Part shown: positions 33,543 through 40,437 of the stretch, in pieces
How positions within the stretch are numbered: position 1 is the first letter of the stretch
How the letters are laid out: each line of letters begins with the position of its first letter
From: Thermoplasmata archaeon
GTDB taxonomy: Archaea > Thermoplasmatota > Thermoplasmata > Lutacidiplasmatales > UBA184
Length of the DNA stretch: 40,437 nucleotides
Direction: 5' to 3'
NCBI GenBank assembly: GCA_021798195.1
Contig: JAJZYH010000015.1
Location: 1-40,437, forward strand
Notes under the pieces: model-generated
Told to the model about the DNA's origin: nothing
Database searches by the model: none
The model's input: the letters and a program-made list of their open reading frames with translations, nothing else
Made by a program: the position numbers and the translations under genes

Positions 33543-33550
33543 GCATAAGG
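33543..33550 (-). promoter_or_regulatory. TATA-like box of glnA
   Basis: GCATAAGG on the plus strand (CCTTATGC on the coding strand) would start transcription near 33521, giving a leader of about 14 bases that contains the GGGAGGGG ribosome-binding site. Confidence 0.5.
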
Positions 33551-33559
33551 ATTCCCGTG

Positions 33560-34807
33560 TTAAGCGGGCGAATCCGGTCCGGTCCCGGGGTCCCCCGTGG
33601 GCCCGCGGCGCCCGGCCGCGGCCGCCGGCCTCTCCGGCAGGGCCGAGCCCCACGCCAGAAGGGCCAGGGTGACGGCCGCCACGGCGCCCAGGTAGTACCA
33701 GCCGGCGACGTAGGCCCCCGCTCCGAAGAAGAAGTACGCTCCCACCAGGAGGAGGAGGGACCCCAGGAACACCTGGACCCCGTTCACGAGGCCGATGGCC
33801 AGGGCCAGCGATCCCCGCCGAAAGTGGGGCATGCGGGTCACGGCGACGTAAAGGACGGCAAAGACCACCCCGTTGAGGACCCCGAAGCCCACGGCGAGGG
33901 GCCACAGGAGGAGCGTGGGCGACAGGGAGATCGCCGCGGTGAGGGCCGCCACCACCAGGGTCGGGACCACGAGGAGCCACCGGGGATGGCGGGTGCGTTC
34001 CACCAGGACGCCTCCGATGGGTCCTCCCACGAAGGCGGTCATCACCATGACCAGGTCAAGAGCCCCCGCGGAGGGGGCGGCGAATCCGCGTGCCGATTCG
34101 AGGAACGGCACGAGGTACTGCGGGACGGCGAAGCTCACCGTCCAGAACCCCACGAGGCCCAGCGCCAGGGCCCAGAGGGCGCCGGAGGAGAGCACCTCCC
34201 GGGCGTCCCGGGCCATCTCCGAACTCGCATGGGAGGGCTCCGGGAGGGTCGGGAGGGTGAAGAGGTTCTCCGCCACCAACGCCAGGATGAGGATCCCACC
34301 GGCGATGAGGGTCCACTCCCAGCCGATGTATCCCACCAGGACTGCGGCGGCGAAGACCGCCACCCCCGCACCCATGTTGAAGGCGCCATTGAAGATCCCC
34401 ACGGCGAACCCCCTTCCCGTGTTCGGGTAGTACTGCGCGATGAGGGCGATGGCGGGCGAGAAGAACAGCGCGGCACCCACCCCCACGAGGAAGCGCATGG
34501 CGAGGAAGAGGGGGAACCAGGGGGACAGTGCGCCGCCCACCACGCTGAGGCCCATGAGCCCCAATCCCCACAGGCTCACGGTCCGGGGTCCCCAGCGGTG
34601 GGCCAAGAGCCCGGCCGGGATCTGGAAGAGTCCCACGCCCATGAGAAAGAGGACCAGGGCCCAGGACACCTCGGCGAGCCCGGTGTGGTACCCCTGAGCG
34701 ATCTGGACCTGCACGGGTCCCACGTCATACCAGTTGAACGCGTAGGCGAAGCGCGAGGCGATGAGGGACAGGATGGCGACGGACCGAGCCCGGGGCGAGA
34801 TCTCCAA
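33560..34807 (-). CDS. MFS transporter
   Basis: 415 residues from TTG 34807, preceded by GAGGTGG. About 12 membrane helices are visible; AGLLAHRWGPRTVSLWG after helix 2 is the MFS motif A-like loop. A pair of Pro-rich/basic residues ends the protein. It is the last gene of a minus-strand run (TPR, BtuF-like, site-2-type protease, metallo-beta-lactamase) with a 9-base gap after the previous gene. Substrate unknown; oligopeptide, sugar or antibiotic carriers of this family look alike. Confidence 0.82.
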   Translation of the reverse strand: MEISPRARSVAILSLIASRFAYAFNWYDVGPVQVQIAQGYHTGLAEVSWALVLFLMGVGLFQIPAGLLAHRWGPRTVSLWGLGLMGLSVVGGALSPWFPLFLAMRFLVGVGAALFFSPAIALIAQYYPNTGRGFAVGIFNGAFNMGAGVAVFAAAVLVGYIGWEWTLIAGGILILALVAENLFTLPTLPEPSHASSEMARDAREVLSSGALWALALGLVGFWTVSFAVPQYLVPFLESARGFAAPSAGALDLVMVMTAFVGGPIGGVLVERTRHPRWLLVVPTLVVAALTAAISLSPTLLLWPLAVGFGVLNGVVFAVLYVAVTRMPHFRRGSLALAIGLVNGVQVFLGSLLLLVGAYFFFGAGAYVAGWYYLGAVAAVTLALLAWGSALPERPAAAAGRRGPTGDPGTGPDSPA

Positions 34808-34816
34808 GCGCCCACC

Positions 34817-35761
34817 TCAAGGGGAGACGTGGCCCCGATCGGAGGGGCGGGAGAGGTATCTCAGGAGCCCGGCCGCGGCGAGTTCCAGGCTGGAGATGGT
34901 TCCCGACCGGACGAGGAATTCCGGTGGCTCCCCCTCCCGTCGCGCCCGGTCGCGCTCATACGCCTCCAGGGCGCCGGCCACCGAGGCCACCGTGGGTTCC
35001 CGGTGGGCGGCCTCCGTGGCGATGGCGACCCACGCCGAAAGGGTCTCGGCCACTTCGTGGAGCCTCTCCCGGGCGTGGTCGGCGGGACCATAGTGGCTGA
35101 AGAGGAGGCGGTCGGCGCCCGTGGCCTCCATGACCCGGAGGCTCGCGAGGAACTGGGGGATGTCCAGGTCCGGCGGGGGGACGGCAGGACGGATGTGGCG
35201 GGCCCCCGGCAGGAGCACCCCGGCACCGTCCCCCGTGAGGAGGCTCCCGGTGCCCTCGTCCAGGAACGATACGTGGTGACGGGCATGGCCGGGGGTCGCC
35301 AATACCCGCAACGCGGCGTTGCCCTTGAGGGGGATGGACTCCCCACCCTGGAGCGCCACCAGGCGGTCCGCGGGGACCGGGAGCACCGGGCCCCAGAGCT
35401 CATCGGAGGCGGGACCCCATGCCCGCCGCGCGCTGGCCACGAGCCGGGAGGGATCCACGAGATGGGGGATCCCCGAAGCGTGGGCATAGAACCGTGCCTT
35501 GGGAAGGTCCCCCGCGAGGGCGCCCAGCGCCCCCGCATGGTCCAGATGGATGTGGGTCACCAGCACGTCCCGGACCTCCCGTGGGCTCACCCCGGCGGCC
35601 GCGAGACCTTTGAGGAACCGGGCGCGGCAACTGGTGGGACCCACCTCCACGAGGGCCCAGCCCTCCTCCTCCGGAAGGAGGTAGCTTCCGATGACCCCGT
35701 CCAGGTCCCGGAACCCGAGGTCCACCAAGAGCCGTCCGCTCCCCAGCTCCTGGACCTCCAT
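34817..35761 (-). CDS. Metallo-beta-lactamase fold hydrolase
   Basis: 314 residues. The zinc-binding motif is THIHLDHAG (His70, His72, Asp74, His75), with a later PGHARHHVSF and DHARERLHEVAE carrying further ligands. It is a soluble, single MBL domain with a helical C-terminal extension (about 215-300). Members of this group split thioesters, phosphodiesters or lactones; glyoxalase II-like activity is possible but cannot be fixed. GGGAGG lies before ATG 35761. It sits 12 bases after the site-2-type protease and 9 bases before the MFS gene, so the three are probably cotranscribed. Confidence 0.85.
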   Translation of the reverse strand: MEVQELGSGRLLVDLGFRDLDGVIGSYLLPEEEGWALVEVGPTSCRARFLKGLAAAGVSPREVRDVLVTHIHLDHAGALGALAGDLPKARFYAHASGIPHLVDPSRLVASARRAWGPASDELWGPVLPVPADRLVALQGGESIPLKGNAALRVLATPGHARHHVSFLDEGTGSLLTGDGAGVLLPGARHIRPAVPPPDLDIPQFLASLRVMEATGADRLLFSHYGPADHARERLHEVAETLSAWVAIATEAAHREPTVASVAGALEAYERDRARREGEPPEFLVRSGTISSLELAAAGLLRYLSRPSDRGHVSP

Positions 35762-35773
35762 GGACGAGCCTCC

Positions 35774-36487
35774 CTATGCGAACGGGATCCCCAGACCGAA
35801 GTACACGAAGAGGAAGAAGAGCACGGTGACCCCGAAGCTCGCGGCCCAGATCCCCTTGTTCCACCGCCAGACCTTGGCGCCGTCCAGGACCCAGAACGGG
35901 AGCAGGTTGAATCCGGCGAGGTAGATGTTGAAGATCGCCACCGTGGCGGGGATGAAGGAATAGATGGAGGCCCGGAAGGGCCAGTAGACCAGGAGGAAGA
36001 TCGCGGCCATGGCGAGATTCACCCCCGGCCCGGCAAGGCTCGTCACCCCCGCCTCTTCCCGGGTCCCCGTTCCGCCGATGTAGGTCGCCCCGGGAGCCGC
36101 GAAGAGGAATCCGATGAAGGCGAAGATCACCGAGAACACGAGACCCTGGATGGACATCCGGAATTCGGCCCAGAGGCCCCGTGCCTGAGCGGCGAACTTG
36201 TGCGCCATCTCATGGGCGGCGAAGCCCAGGACCGCCGTGAGCCCCGCGATGGCGAGATCGCCCAGGATCAGGAGATAGGACCCGGACAGGAGCAGCTGCC
36301 TCCCGTACCCTCCGTACAGGAGGCCCTGCCCGGTGAGGATGAGCCACAGGTCCAGGGTGAGGACCAGGGAGGCTATGACGAGGTCCCGGATCTCCGTCCG
36401 GGAGAAGCGATGGCTGGGCTGAGGGACGACCCGGTACATCGGCGAGTATGGCGTATAGGAATAGGTGGAACCCGAACTCCCCCACAT
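35774..36487 (-). CDS. Site-2 protease family intramembrane metalloprotease
   Basis: 237 residues with about six hydrophobic helices. HEMAHK (His92, Glu93, His96) is the zinc-binding HExxH in a membrane segment, and FNLLPFWVLDG (with Asp202) is the second conserved NxxPxxxxDG motif of S2P enzymes, so the active site is complete. It cuts proteins within the membrane, typically to release membrane-tethered regulators. GGAGGG precedes ATG 36487. The gene is in the operon with the BtuF-like and MBL genes. A substrate is not known. Confidence 0.85.
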   Translation of the reverse strand: MWGSSGSTYSYTPYSPMYRVVPQPSHRFSRTEIRDLVIASLVLTLDLWLILTGQGLLYGGYGRQLLLSGSYLLILGDLAIAGLTAVLGFAAHEMAHKFAAQARGLWAEFRMSIQGLVFSVIFAFIGFLFAAPGATYIGGTGTREEAGVTSLAGPGVNLAMAAIFLLVYWPFRASIYSFIPATVAIFNIYLAGFNLLPFWVLDGAKVWRWNKGIWAASFGVTVLFFLFVYFGLGIPFA

Positions 36488-36523
36488 GATCGACCCTCCC
36501 CGAGCGACCGGGGTACTTCAGGG

Positions 36524-37468
36524 TCACCTTCGGACGGGCCGCCCCAGGAGGGGGACCCCTCTCCGGAAGAGCGGGACGGCCCGGCTCTCGAAGGACCTCC
36601 GGGGACGTCCTGTGCCGTGGAGGAGGTCCGACAGGAGTTCCGTCCCTTCCACCAGGCGGGGGCCGGGGCGGCTGAAGAATGCCTCGTCCACCGCCCAGAC
36701 CCCCCGAGGGGGATGCAGGTCGCCCAATGGCGTCGCGGGGCCGTTCGCCTCCCGCAGGGTCCGTTCCAGTGGGAAACCACAGGGAGAGACCAGGATGAGG
36801 TCCGCCGACGTGCCCCGTATCTCCTCCCAGGAATGAGCGGCGCCCGGAACCCCTGGGGCGGAGAGGAGGGGGCTCCCACCGGCCATGCGGACCATCTCGG
36901 GAACCCATAGACCCGCCACGATGGGTGGGTCCAGCCATTCCAGGACAAGGACCCTGGTCCGGGCCTTCCCGGGAGACCCGGGACGGCAGGCCTCCAGCCG
37001 GCGCTGAAGGGATGCCCGGAGGCTGGCTCCCCGATCCCCGCGCTCCAACGCCTCCGCAATGGTGACCGCCTGTTCCACCACCTGGTCCAGCCGGGTGGGG
37101 GAAAGGCTCACCAGCCGGGGCCGAAAGGGGACCCGGGCGAGGACCGCCTGGAGGCTCGAAGGCGTTACCGAGCAGACGGTGCAGAGGTCCTGGGTGAAGA
37201 TGAGGTCCGGGTGGAGTCGGGTGAGGACCTCTTCGTCCACCACGTAGAGGTCCTCCCCCCGACCCCGGGACTCCCGTACCTTCTGGTCGATCTCCGCGGA
37301 CGGGGCGCGGGAGAAGTCCCACCGGCTTCGCATGACCACCGGCAGGCGCCGTGCCTCAATGGGGTGGTCGCACTCGGCGCTTCGGCCCACCTGCTGGTCC
37401 CCCAGACCCAGGGCGTGGATGAACTCCGTGGCGCTGGGGAGCAGAGAAACCGCCCGGACCGTGGTCAT
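36524..37468 (-). CDS. BtuF-like substrate-binding protein without signal peptide
   Basis: 314 residues. Strands VRAVSLLPSATEFIHALG (4-21), DLIFTQDLCTVCSV (about 93-106) and the C-terminal PGVPGAAHSWEEIRGTSADLILVSPCGF are the BtuF/FecB-like type III binding-protein pattern. There is no signal peptide or lipobox: the protein starts at MTTVRAVSLL, so it is cytoplasmic. This signal-less form is known in other prokaryotes and its ligand (cobalamin or a corrinoid-like compound) is inferred. ATG 37468 overlaps the TPR stop as ATGA (37465-37468), so the two are coupled. Confidence 0.75.
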   Translation of the reverse strand: MTTVRAVSLLPSATEFIHALGLGDQQVGRSAECDHPIEARRLPVVMRSRWDFSRAPSAEIDQKVRESRGRGEDLYVVDEEVLTRLHPDLIFTQDLCTVCSVTPSSLQAVLARVPFRPRLVSLSPTRLDQVVEQAVTIAEALERGDRGASLRASLQRRLEACRPGSPGKARTRVLVLEWLDPPIVAGLWVPEMVRMAGGSPLLSAPGVPGAAHSWEEIRGTSADLILVSPCGFPLERTLREANGPATPLGDLHPPRGVWAVDEAFFSRPGPRLVEGTELLSDLLHGTGRPRRSFESRAVPLFRRGVPLLGRPVRR

Positions 37469-38436
37469 GGGCCCCCACCCGTACTCCTGCCTGCTTCCGG
37501 CGGGCGGGGGTGGTACCGCTGGAGCTCCTCGGGGGTCATTCCGCGCTCCTCCGCCGCCTGCGCTTCCCGTCGGGCTCCCTCCGCGTCCCCCACATGCTCC
37601 AGGACCCGGGAGAGGAGCGCATGGAGCAGCGGATCCTCGGGGGCGAGGGCGCAGAGCGCCTCGAGGTGGGGGCGGGCTTCGGCCCACCGGCCTGCGTCGA
37701 TGAGCGCGGCCACAAGGTGGGCACGGATCATGACGACCTCCGGGGCTTCCCGATGGAGCTCCCGGAGCATCCGGATCTCGCGGGCGTGGTCCCCCCGGAG
37801 CCCGTGCACCCGGGCCCGGCCCACCTTCGCTTCCCAGTCCCCCGGGTGTAGGGCGAGCACCTGCTGGAATGCCTGCTCCGCGTCCTCCGGGAAACCCAGG
37901 GCGAGGTAGGCATGTGCGATGCCTCTCAGGGCCGGCAGGTATTCGGGTTTCAACTGGGCCGCCCTCCGGAAGAATCGGAGCGCGATGGCGGGGACCCCCC
38001 ATTCCATCCACACGCGGGCGCGGTCCATCGTCGAATCGAGGAGGTCCGCCGTGGGGAGGGCCCTGCGCTGCGCGCCGGATGGCGCGGAGGAAGAAGAGGG
38101 AGGACCCCCCGTAGCAAGGTCGAGGCTCTCCAGGAGGCGCTGAAAGCGCTCCCCCGCCACCAGGGTGACCCCCGCCGACTCGAGCGCCTTCACCGCCTCC
38201 GCGGGGAGGGCGAGAGAGCTCAGGACGACCAGGTGCCGGAGAGCCGGAGAGGGGTGGGAGAGTCCCTCCGCTTCCACGATGCTCCCGGCCCGCTCCGGGT
38301 CCTCGAGGAAGATGTAGAGGAAGCCGTCCGGAGTGGCGAGGTACGTCGCCCCCGATTCTTGCTTCACCTCGCGGACCGATTGGCCGAAGCTCTCGGCGAT
38401 GGCCCCCACCAAGGACGCGAGGCCGCGCGTGGACAT
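37465..38436 (-). CDS. TPR protein with N-terminal restriction-fold-like domain
   Basis: 323 residues. Residues about 1-105 alternate helix and strand and end with HLVVLSSLALPAEAVKALES then AGVTLVAGERFQRLLESL, which looks like the end of a Mrr/PD-(D/E)xK-type fold, though no catalytic Asp-Glu-x-Lys is visible. Residues about 145-290 are TPR repeats (AIALRFFRRAAQLKPEYLPAL, DAEQAFQQVLALHPGDWEA). The protein has no membrane segment and probably forms complexes. ATG 38436 is 28 bases from TTATTATG (38461-38468), so it is the leaderless first gene of a five-gene operon. Confidence 0.65.
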   Translation of the reverse strand: MSTRGLASLVGAIAESFGQSVREVKQESGATYLATPDGFLYIFLEDPERAGSIVEAEGLSHPSPALRHLVVLSSLALPAEAVKALESAGVTLVAGERFQRLLESLDLATGGPPSSSSAPSGAQRRALPTADLLDSTMDRARVWMEWGVPAIALRFFRRAAQLKPEYLPALRGIAHAYLALGFPEDAEQAFQQVLALHPGDWEAKVGRARVHGLRGDHAREIRMLRELHREAPEVVMIRAHLVAALIDAGRWAEARPHLEALCALAPEDPLLHALLSRVLEHVGDAEGARREAQAAEERGMTPEELQRYHPRPPEAGRSTGGGP

Positions 38437-38441
38437 GCGGG

Positions 38442-38468
38442 AAAGATATGGAGGGGTGCCTTATTATG
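38442..38468. promoter_or_regulatory. Two TATA-like boxes, divergent promoter
   Basis: TTATTATG (38461-38468) lies 28 bases from the TPR ATG at 38436 on the minus strand. AAAGATATG (38442-38450) would start plus-strand transcription near 38473, upstream of the AGGAAGGGG ribosome-binding site of the prenyl synthase gene. Confidence 0.5.
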
Positions 38469-38496
38469 CCCCGCCCTTTCGCAGGAAGGGGACACC

Positions 38497-39570
38497 ATGG
38501 ACCTCACGGAGCTCATGCGATGGCGCCCTCGGGTGGAGAAGGCCCTGGACGCTCGCCTCGCGATGGCCGTCCGGGAGGCCCGGGGCCTGAATCCCCTTCT
38601 TGCCCCGTCCCTTTCCGGAGTGCGGGACTTCAATCTGCGGGGGGGAAAACGCTTCCGGGCCCTCCTGCTCCTTGCGGGGTACCATCTGGCGCGGGGGAGG
38701 GATCCCGCCAAGGTCCTCTCCGCAGCGGCTGCCCTCGAAACCTTTCAGGGTTGGATGCTGGCCCATGACGACGTCATCGACCATGGCGAGACCCGGCGTG
38801 GGGGTCCCTCCCTCCATGTCGCCATGGCGGGGCTTCACTCCGGCCGTGGTTGGTTGGGTTCCAGTGCGGAATTCGGGGAGGCGGCGGCCATCACGCTGGG
38901 AGACCTCCTGGAGCCGCTCACCGTGGAAGGGTTCCTGGAAGTGCCCGTTTCCCCCTCGCGGGTGACCGCCGCCCTCGGGGAGTACCACCGGATGGCCCGG
39001 ATGACCGCCCTGGGGGAGCTCCTGGACGTGATCCTATCGGTCCAGCCCGTGGCGCGGGTCTCCCCGAAGGACGTCCTCACGGTCCACCGGCTCAAGTCCG
39101 CGATCTACACCGTCTCGGCGCCCCTGCGCATGGGAGCGATCCTCGCGGGGGGGCGCCCCGCGCTCCTGGAACTCCTTTCCTCGGTGGGGGACGACCTGGG
39201 CGTGGCGTTCCAGCTCCGGGATGACGTCCTGGGACTCGGCATCAGCTCGGAGCACGTCGTCGGGAAGTCCACCAACGACCTCATGGAGGGGAAGAGGACC
39301 CTTCTCGTTGTGGATGCCTGGCGGGAAGGGGGCCGGGACCAGCGGATGGCCCTGGAGGCGGTCCTGGGGAACCCCCTCGCCTCCCCGGAGCAGTTCGACC
39401 AGGCCATCACGGTGCTTCAGGAGACCGGCAGCCTCGACCGCTCGGAGGAGATGATCGGATGGCTGAAGCGGAGGGCCTACCGGAAGCTGGACGCCTCAAC
39501 GGCCCTCGACGCATCCCGTCGGCAACTCCTCCACGAGATCGGGGAGATGCTGACGGATCGCAAGGTCTGA
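38497..39570 (+). CDS. Geranylgeranyl/farnesyl diphosphate synthase
   Basis: 357 residues from ATG 38497, with AGGAAGGGG upstream. GGKRFRALLLL (49-59) and the first Asp-rich motif DDVIDHGETRRG (91-102) are those of trans-prenyl synthases. The second motif reads QLRDDVLGLG, so the last Asp of DDxxD is Gly, a change seen in archaeal members. It joins isopentenyl diphosphate to allylic diphosphates to make C15 or C20 chains for archaeal membrane lipids. The chain length cannot be told reliably. It is divergent to the TPR operon. Confidence 0.9.
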   Translation: MDLTELMRWRPRVEKALDARLAMAVREARGLNPLLAPSLSGVRDFNLRGGKRFRALLLLAGYHLARGRDPAKVLSAAAALETFQGWMLAHDDVIDHGETRRGGPSLHVAMAGLHSGRGWLGSSAEFGEAAAITLGDLLEPLTVEGFLEVPVSPSRVTAALGEYHRMARMTALGELLDVILSVQPVARVSPKDVLTVHRLKSAIYTVSAPLRMGAILAGGRPALLELLSSVGDDLGVAFQLRDDVLGLGISSEHVVGKSTNDLMEGKRTLLVVDAWREGGRDQRMALEAVLGNPLASPEQFDQAITVLQETGSLDRSEEMIGWLKRRAYRKLDASTALDASRRQLLHEIGEMLTDRKV

Positions 39571-39610
39571 ACGCGTTTCCGCGAGCGCGACGGGAGGACG
39601 GGCCGCGCCG

Positions 39611-39991
39611 TCAGGGGGATCCTTCGCTCCCCTCTTCCACGCCTATCCCCGCGCTCCGGAGCTGCTCCGAGAGGTCCTTCTGCATCGCCTCGTAGCGCTC
39701 CTTGAGGTGGCCCACCTGCCGTTCCAGCGCCTTGAACCGCACCTCGAGGGTCTCCTTCTCCTCCGAAAGCAGGTCCTCCACCTCCTTCTTGCCCTTGGCC
39801 TTCACCAGGAGGCTGCCGACCGGCCGGTAGACCGGGGCCTCTTCGGGCACGTTCTTGAGTTCCTCCAGCGTGTGGGTGGTTTCCCGTAGCTTCATCTCGA
39901 GCTGGAGCCGCTGTTGATCCACCAGGGCGAGTTCCTGCTGGAGCCTCTGGAATTGCTTGATGTCGTTCTGGAGCTTTGCGGGGATGGCCAT
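39611..39991 (-). CDS. pfdB: Prefoldin beta subunit
   Basis: 126 residues from ATG 39991. Two long coiled coils (about 5-45 and 80-115, such as DIKQFQRLQQELALVDQQR and VRFKALERQVGHLKER) flank a beta hairpin (about 52-72, APVYRPVGSLLVKAKG), which is the prefoldin beta topology. It works with prefoldin alpha as a hexamer that delivers unfolded proteins to the thermosome. The acidic end (EEGSEGSP) is usual. A TATA-like CATTTAGACC at 40016-40025 is about 26 bases before ATG 39991, so the ATG at 40018, which is nearer to the box, is not preferred. Confidence 0.9.
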   Translation of the reverse strand: MAIPAKLQNDIKQFQRLQQELALVDQQRLQLEMKLRETTHTLEELKNVPEEAPVYRPVGSLLVKAKGKKEVEDLLSEEKETLEVRFKALERQVGHLKERYEAMQKDLSEQLRSAGIGVEEGSEGSP

Positions 39992-40015
39992 GGCGCTTCC
40001 GGCACCTGGTTCCCC

Positions 40016-40025
40016 CATTTAGACC
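40016..40025 (-). promoter_or_regulatory. TATA-like box of prefoldin beta
   Basis: CATTTAGACC is centred near 40020, about 26 bases from position 39994, so a nearly leaderless message from ATG 39991 is expected. Confidence 0.45.
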
Positions 40026-40196
40026 TTGGCTACCGGGGTCCCCGGGGGTGGGGGGCCCTCTGGTCATTCTTTTGTAGGAAACTCCCCATCCCGGTCCCGC
40101 CGGCCCGCCGTGCCGGGGGATCCTACGCCGACCGTGGGTCTCCCGCGGGTTGAGGGTCCCCCCACGAGCACGAAACCGACCAAGGAGGTGGCCGCC

Positions 40197-40437
40197 GTGC
40201 CAGAAGTGGTCATTACCTGCGATTGGACCATGATGAGCAATCACAACGGGAAGGAGTTCCTGGGCTTCGGGACCACGACTCCCGCCTATGCCCTCCCCGA
40301 GATGATCTATCAACGGCTATTCTTCCCCCGCATCTCCTGCGACGAGGAAGGCCATCCCGCGCAGGCGCCCTACGGCATGCGGAAGATCGAGGCGGCGCTC
40401 CTCGACGCGGGGGTGGACGCCCGCATCATCCACCCCA
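40197..40437 (+). CDS. Probable B12-binding/radical SAM protein, 5' part (right copy)
   Basis: 80 codons from GTG 40197, preceded by AAGGAGGTG at 40182-40190, a strong ribosome-binding site; the frame is open to the end of the window. Compared with the left copy (1-241) the protein differs at five residues, all in the first 40 (Asn17 for His, two Ala for Pro/Val, Met-Ile for Ser-Val). The last 127 bases are identical. The region upstream of the two copies is not alike, so only the gene is duplicated. The promoter is unclear: a T-rich patch near 40069-40076 is far from the GTG. Confidence 0.6.
   Translation, partial: MPEVVITCDWTMMSNHNGKEFLGFGTTTPAYALPEMIYQRLFFPRISCDEEGHPAQAPYGMRKIEAALLDAGVDARIIHP
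40311..40437. repeat. Terminal inverted repeat, right arm (127 bp)
   Basis: Exact reverse complement of 1-127, inside codons 39-80 of the right copy of the radical SAM-type gene. The match ends at 40310 (T here, C in the other copy). Confidence 0.95.

Noticed and set aside
33221-36910. Long plus-strand open frame opposite glnA, MFS, MBL and the S2P gene
   Set aside because: It is a shadow of well-recognised minus-strand genes, with low-complexity composition rich in Gly, His, Glu and Pro.
1-40437. Terminal inverted repeats as ends of a virus, plasmid or transposon
   Set aside because: The repeats lie inside a protein-coding gene and the body of the window is ordinary chromosomal housekeeping DNA; there is no integrase, transposase or replication gene.

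Overview
The window is high-GC DNA from an archaeon. Several genes are diagnostic: an archaeal aIF5B-type initiation factor, a TFB-family transcription factor, prefoldin beta, archaeal-type TruD, a geranylgeranyl-diphosphate-type prenyl synthase and an eIF2B-like/ribose-1,5-bisphosphate isomerase-like protein. AT-rich TATA-like boxes about 26 bases upstream of start codons in otherwise very GC-rich DNA also point to archaeal, largely leaderless promoters. KaiC/RAD55-like ATPases, TATA-proximal leaderless starts and high GC would fit a Thermoplasmatota-type lineage, but that placement is a guess. No rRNA, tRNA, CRISPR array or transposase was recognised.

Layout. 1-241 and 40197-40437 are outward-facing 5' parts of two copies of one gene (probable B12-binding/radical SAM protein). 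The last 127 bases at each end are identical in inverted orientation, so the window looks like a whole contig that stops inside a repeated gene. 395-10429 is mixed: a small zinc protein, an eIF2B-like protein, two exported-type ORFs separated by in-frame TGA codons, an HTH-CBS regulator, a P1 peptidase, a large beta-propeller surface protein, an HExxH protein, an MFS carrier and an unknown beta-rich protein. 10710-20079 is a run of eight co-directional genes: CBS protein, DHA2-type exporter, TruD, two KaiC-like proteins, DNA polymerase IV, a type I phosphodiesterase and aIF5B. 20076-24112 holds a membrane protein, a divergent TFB, small winged-helix and 56-aa proteins, a thiosulfate sulfurtransferase and a large HTH regulator. 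24134-30471 is a tetrapyrrole cluster in transcription order hemA-hemB-hemL, a 240-base gap, then hemD-hemC-cobA, with one-base ATGA/GTGA stop-start overlaps at four junctions. 30607-33507 carries pyruvate kinase and glutamine synthetase. 33560-38436 is a five-gene minus-strand operon: TPR protein, BtuF-like protein, site-2-type protease, metallo-beta-lactamase protein, MFS carrier. 38497-39991 holds the prenyl synthase and prefoldin beta.

How the genes work together. The hem/cob cluster encodes a complete route from glutamyl-tRNA to precorrin-2, the branch point for siroheme, archaeal heme and cobalamin. The BtuF-like protein and the B12-type radical SAM gene copies hint that cobalamin matters in this organism. 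Most first genes of transcription units start at the expected transcription start (leaderless), while downstream genes carry Shine-Dalgarno motifs or coupled starts. The least ordinary features are a KaiC pair in which one partner has lost both the Walker-A lysine and the catalytic glutamate pair, the exported-type reading frame broken by two TGA codons, the TFB lacking the usual B-reader motif, and the inverted gene copies at the ends.
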